Shown piece by piece: positions 25,901 through 34,343 of a DNA stretch of 64,000 bases (within the stretch, counting starts at the first letter, position 1; each line of letters opens with the position of its first letter). Source of the DNA: Pseudomonas sp. R5-89-07. Lineage in GTDB: Bacteria; Pseudomonadota; Gammaproteobacteria; Pseudomonadales; Pseudomonadaceae. The stretch lies in NCBI RefSeq assembly GCF_003851685.1, contig NZ_CP027727.1, positions 5,270,001-5,334,000 of the forward strand, written 5' to 3'. Under the pieces are notes generated by a model, which saw only the letters and a list, made by a program, of their open reading frames with translations, was not told where the DNA came from and made no database searches. Position numbers and translations under genes: made by a program.

Positions 25901-27153
25901 CGTTGCCGCCCGCCACCGTGGCCCAGGCGTTGGCGCGGCTGGAACTGGAAGGCTATGTGCTGCGCGGGCACTTCAGCCCCGGCGCCGTTGAGGAGCAATG
26001 GTGCGAACGGCACCTGCTGGCGCGCATTCATCGCTACACGGTCAAGCGCCTGCGCCGGGAAATCGAACCGGTGGCGCTACAGGACTTCATGCGTTTTCTG
26101 TTCGACTGGCAGCACCTGTCCGACAGCACCCGCGGCCAGGGCAGCGCGGTGCTGCCACAAATCGTCGGCCAGTTCGAAGGCTATGCCGCCGCCACCTCGG
26201 CCTGGGACAGTGACCTGCTCAGCGCGCGTATCAAGGATTACACCTCGACCTGGCTGGATGACTTGTGCCGCAGCGGCAAGCTGGTGTGGACGCGCCTGAG
26301 CCATAAGGCCAGCGCCATCGCCTTGCGCAGCACGCCCATCGTGCTCTTGCCGCGCAGCCAGGTGCCGCTGTGGAGCGGGCTGACCGAACAGACGGACAGC
26401 ACAACGCTGTCGCCCAAGGCGCAAAAAGTCCATCTGGCCCTGCGCGAACAGGGCGCGCTGTTTTTCGATGAGCTGGTGCACGAAGCCCATCTGCTGCGCA
26501 GCGAACTGGAGACCGCCCTGCAGGAGCTGGTCGGCGCGGGTTTGGTCAATGCCGACAGCTTCGCCGGCCTGCGCGCCCTGACCACGCCCGCCAGCAAACG
26601 TCAGGCACGCAGCAGCCGGCGTGGCCGCGGCGCCTTTATCGGCGGCATGGATGACGCCGGGCGCTGGGCCTTGATTCGCCGCACGCCGAATGCCGCCGGC
26701 GCGCATTCGGCCGAGACCCTGGAGCATGTGGCGATGACCCTGCTACGCCGCTATGGCGTGGTGTTCTGGCGCTTGCTGGAGCGCGAGGCGGACTGGCTGC
26801 CGAGCTGGCGCGAACTGCTGCGCACCTTCCACCGCCTGGAAGCGCGGGGCGAGATTCGCGGCGGGCGGTTTGTCAGTGGCTTGGCGGGGGAACAGTTCGC
26901 GCTGCCGGAGGCTATCCCGCTGCTGCGCGAAGTACGGCGGCGCCCTCATGACGGTAGCTTGATTGCCGTGTGCGGGGCGGATCCGCTCAACCTGGTGGGC
27001 ACGCTGTTACCGGGAACCAAAGTGCCGGCGGTGAGTGGCAATCGGATCGTGTATCGGGATGGGGTGCCGGCGGCGGTGATGGTGGGCGGCAAGCAGCAGA
27101 TTTTGTCGGAGGTGGAGCAGCAGGCGGTGCAGGAGAAGTTGGTCAGGCGTTGA
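22906..27153 (+). CDS. lhr: Large ATP-dependent helicase Lhr
   Basis: This 1415-residue superfamily 2 DNA helicase is among the longest in bacteria. Walker A is PTGSGKT at 51-57, motif II is DEIH at 177-180, and motif III is SAT at 212-214. The second RecA domain shows VAAHHGSLAKEMR, ASLELGIDIGDVDLVCQIGSP and QRVGRSGH. A winged-helix and the Lhr-specific domains follow, with the long C-terminal extension present. Lhr unwinds with 3'-5' polarity and is linked to DNA repair. The ATG at 22906 has AGGAGG upstream; a GTG at 22870 would add 12 residues. It is divergent from the RmlD-like gene. Confidence 0.95.
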   Translation: MNLPQSTDHALDGFHPAVSTWFRSTFPSVTAAQAQAWPLIRQRRSTLIAAPTGSGKTLTAFLAVLDDLVHQGLANGGQLPDETLVVYVSPLKALSNDIQINLQNPLTGITEHLHKRGLPPLVIRTAVRTGDTPQKDRAQMRKRAPHILVTTPESLYVLLGSDSGRQMLANTRTVIVDEIHAIAAGKRGSHLALSLERLQALCAEPLTRIGLSATQKPIEAVSRFLVGTARECAIVDIGHARPRDLDIEVPPVPLSAVMANDVWELVYDRLAELAREHRTTLIFVNTRRLAERLARHLSERLGKTAVAAHHGSLAKEMRLDAEQRLKAGELQVLIATASLELGIDIGDVDLVCQIGSPGSINGFLQRVGRSGHQVGGTPKGRLFATTRDDLIECAALLDCVRRGELDTLHIPVAPLDVLAQQIIAEVSACEWSEAALLALIRRAAPYAELDERHYQALLRMLAEGYNGRQGIRSAYLHRDAVTHTLRGRRGARLTAVTSGGTIPDNADYSVLLEPQSLNIGSVNEDFAVESIAGDIFQLGNTSYRILRVEAGKVRVEDAHGQPPTIPFWLGEAPGRSHELSAAVARLQGQLDQLLSASPGDLLPAQAWLTGTLGLNRASAEQLLDYLARARLALSALPSQDTLIMERFFDESGGTQLIIHTPFGSRINRAWGLALRKRFCRTFNFELQAAASENAIVLSLSTSHSFALDEVWRYLNSHSAEHLLIQAVLDAPLFGVRWRWNAGVALALPRYTGGRKVAPQIQRMKSEDLIASVFPDQIACLENLAGEREVPDHPLVEQTLDDCLHEAMDSEGWLALLRRMEAGEVRMVSRDLPAPSPMAAEILSARPYTFLDDAPLEERRTQAVLNRRWSDPQSTDDLGALDAEAIAGVREEAWPAPQGPDEMHEALMSLACIAEPELTPQWAEWLQALTQAGRAYLLPNSLWVAVERLSCLQAIYPHTLPLLPGFDEPWAFDEALVEVLRARLGGFGPLTLREIAAPLALPPATVAQALARLELEGYVLRGHFSPGAVEEQWCERHLLARIHRYTVKRLRREIEPVALQDFMRFLFDWQHLSDSTRGQGSAVLPQIVGQFEGYAAATSAWDSDLLSARIKDYTSTWLDDLCRSGKLVWTRLSHKASAIALRSTPIVLLPRSQVPLWSGLTEQTDSTTLSPKAQKVHLALREQGALFFDELVHEAHLLRSELETALQELVGAGLVNADSFAGLRALTTPASKRQARSSRRGRGAFIGGMDDAGRWALIRRTPNAAGAHSAETLEHVAMTLLRRYGVVFWRLLEREADWLPSWRELLRTFHRLEARGEIRGGRFVSGLAGEQFALPEAIPLLREVRRRPHDGSLIAVCGADPLNLVGTLLPGTKVPAVSGNRIVYRDGVPAAVMVGGKQQILSEVEQQAVQEKLVRR

Positions 27154-27165
27154 GGTTGAGGGCCT

Positions 27166-27240
27166 CAGCGGGGGCAAGCCCCCTCCCACAATTGATTGGG
27201 TTCGCAGATCAAAATGTGGGAGGGGGCTTGCCCCCGATGA
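27166..27240. repeat. REP doublet, type A
   Basis: Inverted arms at 27168-27190 (GCGGGGGCAAGCCCCCTCCC) and 27212-27238, between the convergent lhr and mechanosensitive channel genes. The inner spacer is only about 20 bases. Confidence 0.88.
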
Positions 27241-27261
27241 GGCCATGACAGACAACACCCC

Positions 27262-29352
27262 TCATTGAGGCCTGGGCTGCTCGCTCAGCATCACCGCCTC
27301 AGTCTCATCCACCTGTGCAGTGCGCTTGGGCAAAAACACCTGCTGTGGATAAGTCTGCGCAAAAAACACCTCATCGCAGTTATCCACAAGCTTTTTCAAA
27401 CGCTGGTTAAACGCACGGCTCACCGCATATTGCCCGCCCGACACGGTGCGGAACTGCGCCGTCAGCACCACGCCGTTAAGGTCCATTTTGTCGACGCCAA
27501 ACACCTCCAGCGGCCCTTGCAGGTTGTACTTGAGGAACACATCGTCACGTATCGATTGCCCGGCCTCGCGGATCAGTTCCACGGCTTTGTCCACATCGGT
27601 GTCATAGGTGAACTGCACGGAGAAGAACGCATAAGCAAACTGCCGCGACTGGTTGGTAACGGCCTTGATCTGCCCGAACGGAACCGAATGCACAAAGCCC
27701 TTGCCGTCGCGCAGGCGCAGGGTGCGGATGGTCAGGCCTTCGACGGTGCCGGCATGCCCGGAGTCGAGTACCACCCAGTCGCCGATCGACAGCGTGTCTT
27801 CGATGATGATGAACAGGCCGGTGATCACGTCCTGCACCAATTGCTGCGAACCGAAGCCGATGGCCAGGCCGACCACACCGGCACCCGCCAACAGCGGCGC
27901 AACGTTGATGCCCAGGTTGGCCATGGTGGTGATCGCACAAATCACCACCAGGATAATCTTCACCGCGTTACGCAGCAGCGGCAGGATGGTCTTCACGCGG
28001 GTGCTGGGCTGGCGGCTGGAGCGCTTGTTCACCGGGGGTTTGAGCGCTTCCTGAATCGCCGTATCGAGCACCACCCAGAACAGCCAGGTCATCAGCAGGA
28101 TCAGGCCGATGCTGCTGAGTGAATCGCTGATCGCCCGACCCACCGAGTTGCGCTGGGCGAATTCAAACAACGACACGCCCCAGATCCGCCCGAGGATTTC
28201 GATAAAGGCGATGGCCATGACGATGCGCAATACTGCGTGCAACAGGCTGAGGAAGCGCTCCTTGTAGGCGCTGCTGCGCTGGATCGCCACTTGGCTGCGA
28301 GACTTGAACAGGTGTTGCAGCACGGTGCTGAGAAACACCGTGCCGATCAGCAGGATCGTGGTGAACAACGCACAGCGCAGGGCCTTTTGGTTATCGTCGC
28401 CGGCACCGATCAGGTTGATCGCCGAAACCAGCACCATCAGCAGGATTGGCCAGTACCAGAGCCCGGAAAACACCCGCAGTGACTGCTGCAACGCCGGGTG
28501 CTTGAGCCGCTGGGCCAGCGGCCGATTACGAATCAGATGCGCCACCGGGCGACGCAGGCGCACCACCAGCACGCCGAAGATCACCGTCGCGAACAGGCCG
28601 GTAAACACTGCGACGCTGCTGGTGATATTGCCGCCGAACTGGCGGGCGATCTGCGGACTGGTCAGCGCATCGCTGAGGGCGGCGAGGAAGCCAATCAGAA
28701 ATAGCGGCTTGGGGCAGTAGTCGCGAATTATCCGCACCGCCGGGCGCTTGTGGCCAAGGTTGAACATGACGATGACGCACAGCAGGATCGAGGTGGAGAA
28801 GATGCCGCTACTGGTGGCGTAGGCAAAACACAGCGCCAGCGCACGGCCCACTGAGTTGGCCAGCAAGTGGCTGACATACAGCGTCAACGGCAGGCAGATA
28901 ACGGCCGGGATGGTGTAAGGCAGCACATACCCCAGCAGCCCCAGCAGGCGCGCGCGCCGCCGGAAAAATTCACGCTGGCACAAGCGCCGCACGATCAGGC
29001 GCCCCAGTAGCGTCAGCACCGCAAAGGCACCGATCCACACGGCCGAGAGCAACAGGAAATCCCCCGCCACGCTCCACGGCGAGCGCTCGGCAGTCTGGTT
29101 GACCAGGCGTCCGACTTCGTCGGCAGCCCGGTCGGCACGCAGGCGCCATTCGTCAATGAAGTTCTGGTTGAGGTCCAGCTTCTGCTGCACATCATCGATG
29201 CTGGAACTGATGGCCCCCAGCAGGCCGCCTTCCACCAGCAATTCCGGCTTGGCCGGGGCCTCGGGTTCAGGCGCGGTGGCCGCGGCTTGCAGTGCGCCGC
29301 TGCCGCAGAACAGCAGCGCGCCGAGCAGTAATGCAGTCTTTATATTCAGCAA
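27262..29352 (-). CDS. Large MscS-family mechanosensitive channel
   Basis: This 696-residue inner-membrane channel opens under membrane tension to release solutes during osmotic downshock. It has a signal peptide (MLNIKTALLLGALLFCGSGALQA), a short periplasmic part, around ten membrane segments (about residues 80-460), and the MscS core. The pore and beta-domain hallmark GLAIGFGSQQLVQDVITGLFIIIEDTLSIGDWV is clear. The cytoplasmic part ends with an acidic tail. The start is TTG at 29352, with AAGGAG about ten bases upstream. It resembles YbdG/YjeP-size channels but is not the full MscK length. Confidence 0.9.
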   Translation of the reverse strand: MLNIKTALLLGALLFCGSGALQAAATAPEPEAPAKPELLVEGGLLGAISSSIDDVQQKLDLNQNFIDEWRLRADRAADEVGRLVNQTAERSPWSVAGDFLLLSAVWIGAFAVLTLLGRLIVRRLCQREFFRRRARLLGLLGYVLPYTIPAVICLPLTLYVSHLLANSVGRALALCFAYATSSGIFSTSILLCVIVMFNLGHKRPAVRIIRDYCPKPLFLIGFLAALSDALTSPQIARQFGGNITSSVAVFTGLFATVIFGVLVVRLRRPVAHLIRNRPLAQRLKHPALQQSLRVFSGLWYWPILLMVLVSAINLIGAGDDNQKALRCALFTTILLIGTVFLSTVLQHLFKSRSQVAIQRSSAYKERFLSLLHAVLRIVMAIAFIEILGRIWGVSLFEFAQRNSVGRAISDSLSSIGLILLMTWLFWVVLDTAIQEALKPPVNKRSSRQPSTRVKTILPLLRNAVKIILVVICAITTMANLGINVAPLLAGAGVVGLAIGFGSQQLVQDVITGLFIIIEDTLSIGDWVVLDSGHAGTVEGLTIRTLRLRDGKGFVHSVPFGQIKAVTNQSRQFAYAFFSVQFTYDTDVDKAVELIREAGQSIRDDVFLKYNLQGPLEVFGVDKMDLNGVVLTAQFRTVSGGQYAVSRAFNQRLKKLVDNCDEVFFAQTYPQQVFLPKRTAQVDETEAVMLSEQPRPQ

Positions 29353-29481
29353 AACACCGGGCTCCTTCAGAGGGTCTGTAAGGAACTGACGGGTTTGCGC
29401 CGTGATCGTTCCCCTGATTCACCGCCCTCCCTCCTGCATCTGAACGCTGTCCCGCCTGCTTTACCGTCTGTAGAAACGTGG

Positions 29482-29509
29482 AAACTTTCAGCCAAAGATC
29501 GCAGTCATC
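29482..29509 (+). promoter_or_regulatory. Possible AlgU (sigma22)-type promoter
   Basis: GGAAACTT followed after 17 bases by TCATC resembles the envelope-stress consensus GAACTT-N16/17-TCnnA, but the -10 is imperfect. It lies 43 bases before the DUF72 gene and would drive the four-gene envelope operon. The surrounding 199-base gap holds no open frame I would support. Confidence 0.3.
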
Positions 29510-29551
29510 CCAAAACGCAGGTCAATCGACCCAACATCAACGGGAGTAAGC

Positions 29552-30478
29552 ATGGCGGCGATTCACATCGGCATTTCCGGCTGGCGCTACACGCCCTGGC
29601 GGGGTGATTTCTACCCCGAAGGCTTGACCCAGAAACGCGAGTTGCAGTTTGCGTCACGCGCCGTCAACGCTATTGAAATCAACGGTTCGTTCTACGCGCT
29701 GCAAACGCCCAAGCGCTATGCCGAGTGGTATGGCGACACGCCTGAAGGGTTCATGTTCAGCGTCAAGGCCCCGCGCTATATCACGCATATCCTGCGCTTG
29801 CGGGATGTGCACAAGCCTATGGCGAACTTCTTCGCGTCCGGGGTATTGGAACTGAAGGACAAGCTCGGGCCGATCCTTTGGCAATTCCCGCCCAGCTTCA
29901 AGTTCGAACCGGATGTGTTCGAAGCCTTCCTCGCCGAACTGCCCACCACGACCCAGCAGGCCGCCGCCCTCGCCCATCAGCATGAGCCACGCCTGAATGG
30001 CAAGGCGAGCATGAAGGCTTATGGCAAGCAGCCCTTGCGCCATGCGGTGGAAATTCGCCATGCAAGTTTCGCTGTGCCAGAGTTTGTGCAGCTGTTGGAT
30101 AAGTACGGCGTAGCCCTGGTGGTGGCGGACACCGCCGGCAAATGGCCGTATGCCGAAGACGTCACCGCCAACTTCATGTACCTGCGCTTGCATGGCGACA
30201 AGCAGTTGTACGCCAGCGGCTATACCGACGAAGCCCTCAAACGCTGGGGCGATCGCATCGAGCGTTGGCAGCACGGCAAACAGCCCGCAGATGCGCATTT
30301 GATCGATCCGAAACACAAACCGCGCGCCCGCAAAGAGCGCGACGTGTTCTGCTTTTTCGACAACGATATCAAGGTGCGCGCGCCTTACGATGCCCGCCAA
30401 TTGCTGCAGCGCTTCGGGCTGGATAAAAACCTGCTGACCGAGCCCGGACGACTGCCCGAGCCGGGAGTGCTGCCATGA
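29552..30478 (+). CDS. DUF72 (YecE-like) protein
   Basis: This 308-residue cytoplasmic protein belongs to DUF72, a TIM-barrel family like E. coli YecE. The signature IHIGISGWRYTPWRGDFYP is at the N-terminus, followed by AINAI-type FASRAVNAIEINGSFYALQ and LGPILWQFPPSFKF. A late VCF-type segment ERDVFCFFDNDIKVRAPYDA fits the family end. The reaction is unknown. It is the first of four overlapping genes and shares a four-base overlap with the next, so it may act with membrane lipid genes. Confidence 0.9.
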   Translation: MAAIHIGISGWRYTPWRGDFYPEGLTQKRELQFASRAVNAIEINGSFYALQTPKRYAEWYGDTPEGFMFSVKAPRYITHILRLRDVHKPMANFFASGVLELKDKLGPILWQFPPSFKFEPDVFEAFLAELPTTTQQAAALAHQHEPRLNGKASMKAYGKQPLRHAVEIRHASFAVPEFVQLLDKYGVALVVADTAGKWPYAEDVTANFMYLRLHGDKQLYASGYTDEALKRWGDRIERWQHGKQPADAHLIDPKHKPRARKERDVFCFFDNDIKVRAPYDARQLLQRFGLDKNLLTEPGRLPEPGVLP

Positions 30479-31251
30479 CACAGCCGGAATTGATCCCCAT
30501 CACACCCACCGCCGCCATCACCCGCTTTACCGTGCTGACGGTGAATATCCACAAGGGCTTCACCGCCTTGAACCGACGCTTCATCTTGCCCGAATTGCGC
30601 GAAGCGGTGCGCAGCGTCGGCGCCGACATGGTATTCCTCCAAGAGATCCACGGCACCCACGAACGCCACCCCCAACGCTACAGCGACTGGCCGAAGATGC
30701 CGCAGTACGAATTCCTCGCCGACAGCATCTGGCCGCAGTTCGCCTACGGGCGCAACGCGGTCTACCCCCACGGCGACCACGGCAACGCGTTGCTGTCCAA
30801 ATTCCAGATTATCCGTTACGACAACCTCGACATTTCCCAAAGCGGCCATGAAAACCGTGGCCTGCTGCATTGCGTCCTGCGCCTGCCAGGCAGCGGGCAG
30901 GAAGTGCATGCGATCTGCATCCACCTGGGCTTGCGTGAGGTGCATCGCCAGCAGCAATTGCGCTTGCTGGAGCAGCGCATCAGCGAAATTCCGGCCGACG
31001 CGCCGTTGGTGGTGGCCGGCGATTTCAACGACTGGCGCCAGCGCGCCGACCTCAGCCAAAGCGGGCTCGAGGAGGTCTTCGTGCAAACCCTGGGCAAACC
31101 CGCGCGCACCTTCCCGGCGCGCCTGCCGCTGTTGCCGCTGGACCGCATTTACGTGCGCAACCTGACGGTGCATAACCCCCGCGTGCTGACCACGCGCCCC
31201 TGGTCCCATCTTTCCGACCATGTGCCGCTGTCGGTGGAGATTGAGCTATGA
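30475..31251 (+). CDS. Endonuclease/exonuclease/phosphatase family protein (YbhP-like)
   Basis: This 258-residue protein is an EEP-fold hydrolase. Active-site motifs are VNIHKG near the start, FLQEIHGTHER for metal binding, VVAGDFNDWRQ with the catalytic Asp and Asn, and a terminal SDHVPLSVEI. It lacks a signal peptide. The place between DUF72 and clsB equals E. coli ybhP before ybhO (clsB) and ybhN. A lipid-headgroup or phosphodiester substrate is plausible but not shown. It overlaps both neighbours by four bases. Confidence 0.9.
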   Translation: MTQPELIPITPTAAITRFTVLTVNIHKGFTALNRRFILPELREAVRSVGADMVFLQEIHGTHERHPQRYSDWPKMPQYEFLADSIWPQFAYGRNAVYPHGDHGNALLSKFQIIRYDNLDISQSGHENRGLLHCVLRLPGSGQEVHAICIHLGLREVHRQQQLRLLEQRISEIPADAPLVVAGDFNDWRQRADLSQSGLEEVFVQTLGKPARTFPARLPLLPLDRIYVRNLTVHNPRVLTTRPWSHLSDHVPLSVEIEL

Positions 31252-32510
31252 ACGTTGCTGTAGAACATATCGCCACCGACCAGCCGCCGGATGATGCCAA
31301 GGCGCGGGATCTGGATTACGGCTGGCAGAGCGGCAACCGCATCGAGTTGCTGGAGAACGGCGAGGCCTACTTTCCCAAGGTGTTCGAGGCCATGCGCGCG
31401 GCACAGCGGGAGATCCTGCTGGAGACCTTTATCCTTTTCGAAGACAAGGTCGGCTTTGAGCTCAAAGGCATCCTGATCGAAGCGGCGCAGCGCGGCGTGA
31501 AGGTGGTGGCCAGCCTGGATGGCTTTGGTTGTGGCGAATTGAGTACGTCATTTTTGCGCGAGCTGGCCGAGGCCGGGGTGGCGGTGCAGATGTTCGACCC
31601 GGCCTCGAAAGTGCTGGGTATCCGCACCAACTGGTTCCGCCGCCTGCACCGCAAAATCGTGGTGGTGGACGCTGCGGTGGCCTTTATCGGCGGCATCAAT
31701 TTTTCCGCCGACCACCTGGGCGATTTCGGCCCTGAGGCCAAGCAGGATTATGCGGTGCAGATCGTTGGGCCGGCGGTGGCCGACCTGCACCACTTCGCCC
31801 TGGCGCAAAGCGGTCGCCAGGTGCGCGCCCGGCGTGGCTGGCGGCGGCGCCCACAACGCCCGGGGCTATCGACGACGTCTAACGAAGACGGCTTGGTACG
31901 CCTGATTTATCGTGACAACGTGCAGCACCGCGATGACATCGAAGAAGCCTATATCGACGCCTTGAGCAAAGCCCGTACGCGGGCGGTGATTGCCAACGCG
32001 TATTTCTTCCCCGGTTATCGCCTGCTGCGCGAAATCCGCAACGCCGCGCGCCGTGGCGTGCACGTGCAGTTGATCATGCAAGGCCAGCCGGATGTGCTGC
32101 TGGCCAAGCTGGCGGCGCGCATGCTCTATGACTATTTGCTCAAGGATGGCGTGGTGATTCACGAGTATTGCCAGCGCCCGCTGCACGGCAAGGTCGCGTT
32201 GGTGGACGATGACTGGAGCACCGTGGGCTCCAGCAACCTGGACCCGTTGAGCCTGGCCCTGAACCTGGAAGCCAATGTGCTGATTCGAGATCGGGCCTTC
32301 AATCAGCAGTTGTACGAAAGCCTGGAAGCACTCGCCAGGGACCATTGCCAGACGATGCCGGAAAAGCGCAAGCCACGCCTGTGGTTGTGGCGGCTGACCG
32401 TAGGTTTCCTGGTGTTTCATGTGATGCGCCACTTCCCCGCGCTGACCGGCTGGTTGCCGGCACACAAGCCGCGTTTGAAACCTATCGAGAGTCCGGCCCA
32501 TGACGTCTGA
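31248..32510 (+). CDS. clsB: Cardiolipin synthase B
   Basis: This 420-residue phospholipase-D-type enzyme makes cardiolipin at the inner membrane. Two HKD motifs are intact: His134-Lys136-Asp141 in HRKIVVVD and His313-Lys315-Asp320 in HGKVALVD, each followed by the usual Gly-Gly/Ser-Asn element (GGINFS and GSSNLDPLS). No N-terminal membrane helices are present, as expected for ClsB as opposed to ClsA; a hydrophobic stretch near residues 380-395 may associate with the membrane. The gene overlaps the next by 11 bases. Confidence 0.94.
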   Translation: MNVAVEHIATDQPPDDAKARDLDYGWQSGNRIELLENGEAYFPKVFEAMRAAQREILLETFILFEDKVGFELKGILIEAAQRGVKVVASLDGFGCGELSTSFLRELAEAGVAVQMFDPASKVLGIRTNWFRRLHRKIVVVDAAVAFIGGINFSADHLGDFGPEAKQDYAVQIVGPAVADLHHFALAQSGRQVRARRGWRRRPQRPGLSTTSNEDGLVRLIYRDNVQHRDDIEEAYIDALSKARTRAVIANAYFFPGYRLLREIRNAARRGVHVQLIMQGQPDVLLAKLAARMLYDYLLKDGVVIHEYCQRPLHGKVALVDDDWSTVGSSNLDPLSLALNLEANVLIRDRAFNQQLYESLEALARDHCQTMPEKRKPRLWLWRLTVGFLVFHVMRHFPALTGWLPAHKPRLKPIESPAHDV

Positions 32511-33453
32511 AAAACACGGCTCACGGTTCCAGCGCTGGAAGAAACCCCTGACCGTTGCGTTCTTCCTGTTGCTGATCGTGCTGTTCACCTTGCTCGCACG
32601 GCGCATCGACTGGAGCGAAGTGCTGCACACCTTGAGCGAATTCAAAGTGCGCACCTTGCTGATCGCCAGCGCGCTGACCCTGTGCAGCTTTATCGTCTAT
32701 GCCTGCTTCGACCTGATCGGCCGCACCTACATTCGCCAGCCCTTGCGCTGGAAGCAGATCCTGCCGGTGGGCATCATCAGCTACGCGTTCAACCTCAACC
32801 TCAGCGCCTGGGTGGGCGGTATCGCGATGCGTTATCGGCTGTACTCGCGACTCGGGGTGAGCACTGGCAATATCGCCAAGATCCTCGGGCTGAGCCTGGC
32901 GACCAACTGGTTTGGCTACATGGCCTTGGCCGGGGCGGTGTTCAGCAGTGGGCTGGTGAGCATGCCGCCGGGTTGGAAGGTCAGCACCACGGCATTGCAA
33001 GGCATCGGCGCGCTGCTGGTACTGGCCAGCCTGGGTTACCTGGCCGCCTGCCGGTTTTCAAAAAAACGCGCATGGACGATTCGCGGCATGGAGATCAACC
33101 TGCCGTCGCTGCGCATGGCGTGTTTGCAATTGATGTTGGGCGCGTTGAACTGGTCGCTGATGGCGGCGGTGATTTTCACATTGTTGCCGGCGAAACTGGA
33201 TTATCCGCTGGTGCTGGGGGTGCTGCTGATCAGCGCGATTGCCGGTGTGCTCACGCATATTCCAGCCGGGCTGGGCGTGTTGGAAGCGGTGTTCATCGGC
33301 CTGCTGCAGCATGAGGCGTCACGGGGGAGTTTGCTGGCTGGATTGATTGCCTATCGGGCGATCTACTTTATCTGCCCGCTGCTGATCGCGCTGGTGATGT
33401 ACCTGGCGGTGGAGGCCAAGGCCAAGGCGCTACGGGTGAAGAAGACCGCCTGA
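32500..33453 (+). CDS. YbhN-like inner membrane protein (UPF0104)
   Basis: This 317-residue integral membrane protein has about eight hydrophobic helices and belongs to the family related to the flippase part of lysylphosphatidylglycerol synthase (MprF). The segment GIAMRYRLYSRLGVSTGNIAKI is the conserved loop, and HIPAGLGVLEAVFI is the family C-terminal motif. No aminoacyl-transferase domain is attached. In E. coli the homologue YbhN is encoded next to ClsB and has been linked to anionic phospholipid transport. It ends the four-gene operon, followed by a REP doublet. Confidence 0.92.
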   Translation: MTSEKHGSRFQRWKKPLTVAFFLLLIVLFTLLARRIDWSEVLHTLSEFKVRTLLIASALTLCSFIVYACFDLIGRTYIRQPLRWKQILPVGIISYAFNLNLSAWVGGIAMRYRLYSRLGVSTGNIAKILGLSLATNWFGYMALAGAVFSSGLVSMPPGWKVSTTALQGIGALLVLASLGYLAACRFSKKRAWTIRGMEINLPSLRMACLQLMLGALNWSLMAAVIFTLLPAKLDYPLVLGVLLISAIAGVLTHIPAGLGVLEAVFIGLLQHEASRGSLLAGLIAYRAIYFICPLLIALVMYLAVEAKAKALRVKKTA

Positions 33454-33455
33454 TA

Positions 33456-33550
33456 CCTGGCGAGGGAGCTTGCTCCCGCTGGACTGCGCAGCAGTCCCAT
33501 TGTTTGAGGCCGCTTAGCGACCCAACGGGAGCAAGCTCCCTCGCCACAGG
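33456..33550. repeat. REP doublet, type C
   Basis: A third REP family: GCGAGGGAGCTTGCTCCCG at 33460-33478 and its inverted copy at 33526-33546, enclosing a separate small palindrome GGGACTGC/GCAGTCC near 33480-33498. It lies between the convergent membrane-protein and hydrolase genes. Confidence 0.88.
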
Positions 33551-33587
33551 TTACTTCTCGTTCCCGCTACTCCCAGGTACAGATGAA

Positions 33588-34343
33588 TCATTGCGACTGA
33601 ATGATGCTCAAGCGTTCACCCACCACCATCTCGGTAATCCAGCTCACCAGGATCGAGGTGTAGGCCTGCTGCGACACCGGATCGCTGAGCGAATGGTCGG
33701 CGCCGTCGATGATGCGATGGGTCAGGGAATGGGTGTGCTGGCATGCCGCGCGGTAACTCATGATGGTGGCGTGGGGCACATGGTCGTCGGTTTCCGATTC
33801 GACAATCAGCACGTCGCCGCTAAATTGCGCGCAGGCATGCAAGGCGCGGTTGGTCTCGGCATGAACCAGCGTGCTGCGGTAATCCATCAAGTCGACTTTA
33901 TCCAGGTCACGCTTGGGCTTGAGCCATTCCTGATCGCGGTACAGCGCAGGCACGCGCAGCGCCAGCCAACGCACCGGGCGCAATGAGGTAAGGATTGCCG
34001 CCAGGTAGCCGCCATAGCTGGTGCCCACCACCGCCACCGCCGAAGTGTCGATCGCCGGGTGGGACAGCAGGCGGTCGTAAGCGGCCAACAGGTCGCGCAG
34101 GTTGTCTTCACGGGTGACCCGGGAGAGCGGAATGCCGGTGCCGGCATGGCCGCGCAGGTCGAAGGTCAAACACACGCAGCCGAGCCCCGCGATGCCTTTG
34201 GCGCGCTCCAGGTCGCGCTCCTGGCTACCGCCCCAGCCGTGCACGAACAACACCCCCGGCACTTTGGATTTGGGGCTCAGGAAGGTCCCGCTCATCTGTT
34301 CGTCGTCTATATCGATCGCGATGCTCTCGCTTCTAGCCGTCAT
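33588..34343 (-). CDS. Alpha/beta hydrolase
   Basis: This 251-residue protein has the alpha/beta hydrolase fold: oxyanion region FVHGWGGSQ, nucleophile elbow GTSYGG with Ser109, a late acidic segment SETDDHVPH and the catalytic His in DGADHSLSD. It resembles dipeptidyl-peptidase or acylhydrolase-like enzymes of unknown substrate. No signal peptide is seen. Its 5' end overlaps the DUF3182 gene by 11 bases, so the two are probably cotranscribed. An alternative TTG start nine bases upstream exists. Confidence 0.88.
   Translation of the reverse strand: MTARSESIAIDIDDEQMSGTFLSPKSKVPGVLFVHGWGGSQERDLERAKGIAGLGCVCLTFDLRGHAGTGIPLSRVTREDNLRDLLAAYDRLLSHPAIDTSAVAVVGTSYGGYLAAILTSLRPVRWLALRVPALYRDQEWLKPKRDLDKVDLMDYRSTLVHAETNRALHACAQFSGDVLIVESETDDHVPHATIMSYRAACQHTHSLTHRIIDGADHSLSDPVSQQAYTSILVSWITEMVVGERLSIIQSQ

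Noticed and set aside
22870..27153. Longer Lhr reading from GTG at 22870
   Set aside because: The ATG at 22906 has an AGGAGG upstream, and the extra 12 residues look non-conserved. The alternative cannot be fully excluded.
4495..27240. Repeated GTGGGAGGGGGCTTGC blocks as a CRISPR-like array
   Set aside because: Copies are dispersed at gene ends in inverted pairs, not in a regular direct-repeat array with spacers, and no cas genes are present.
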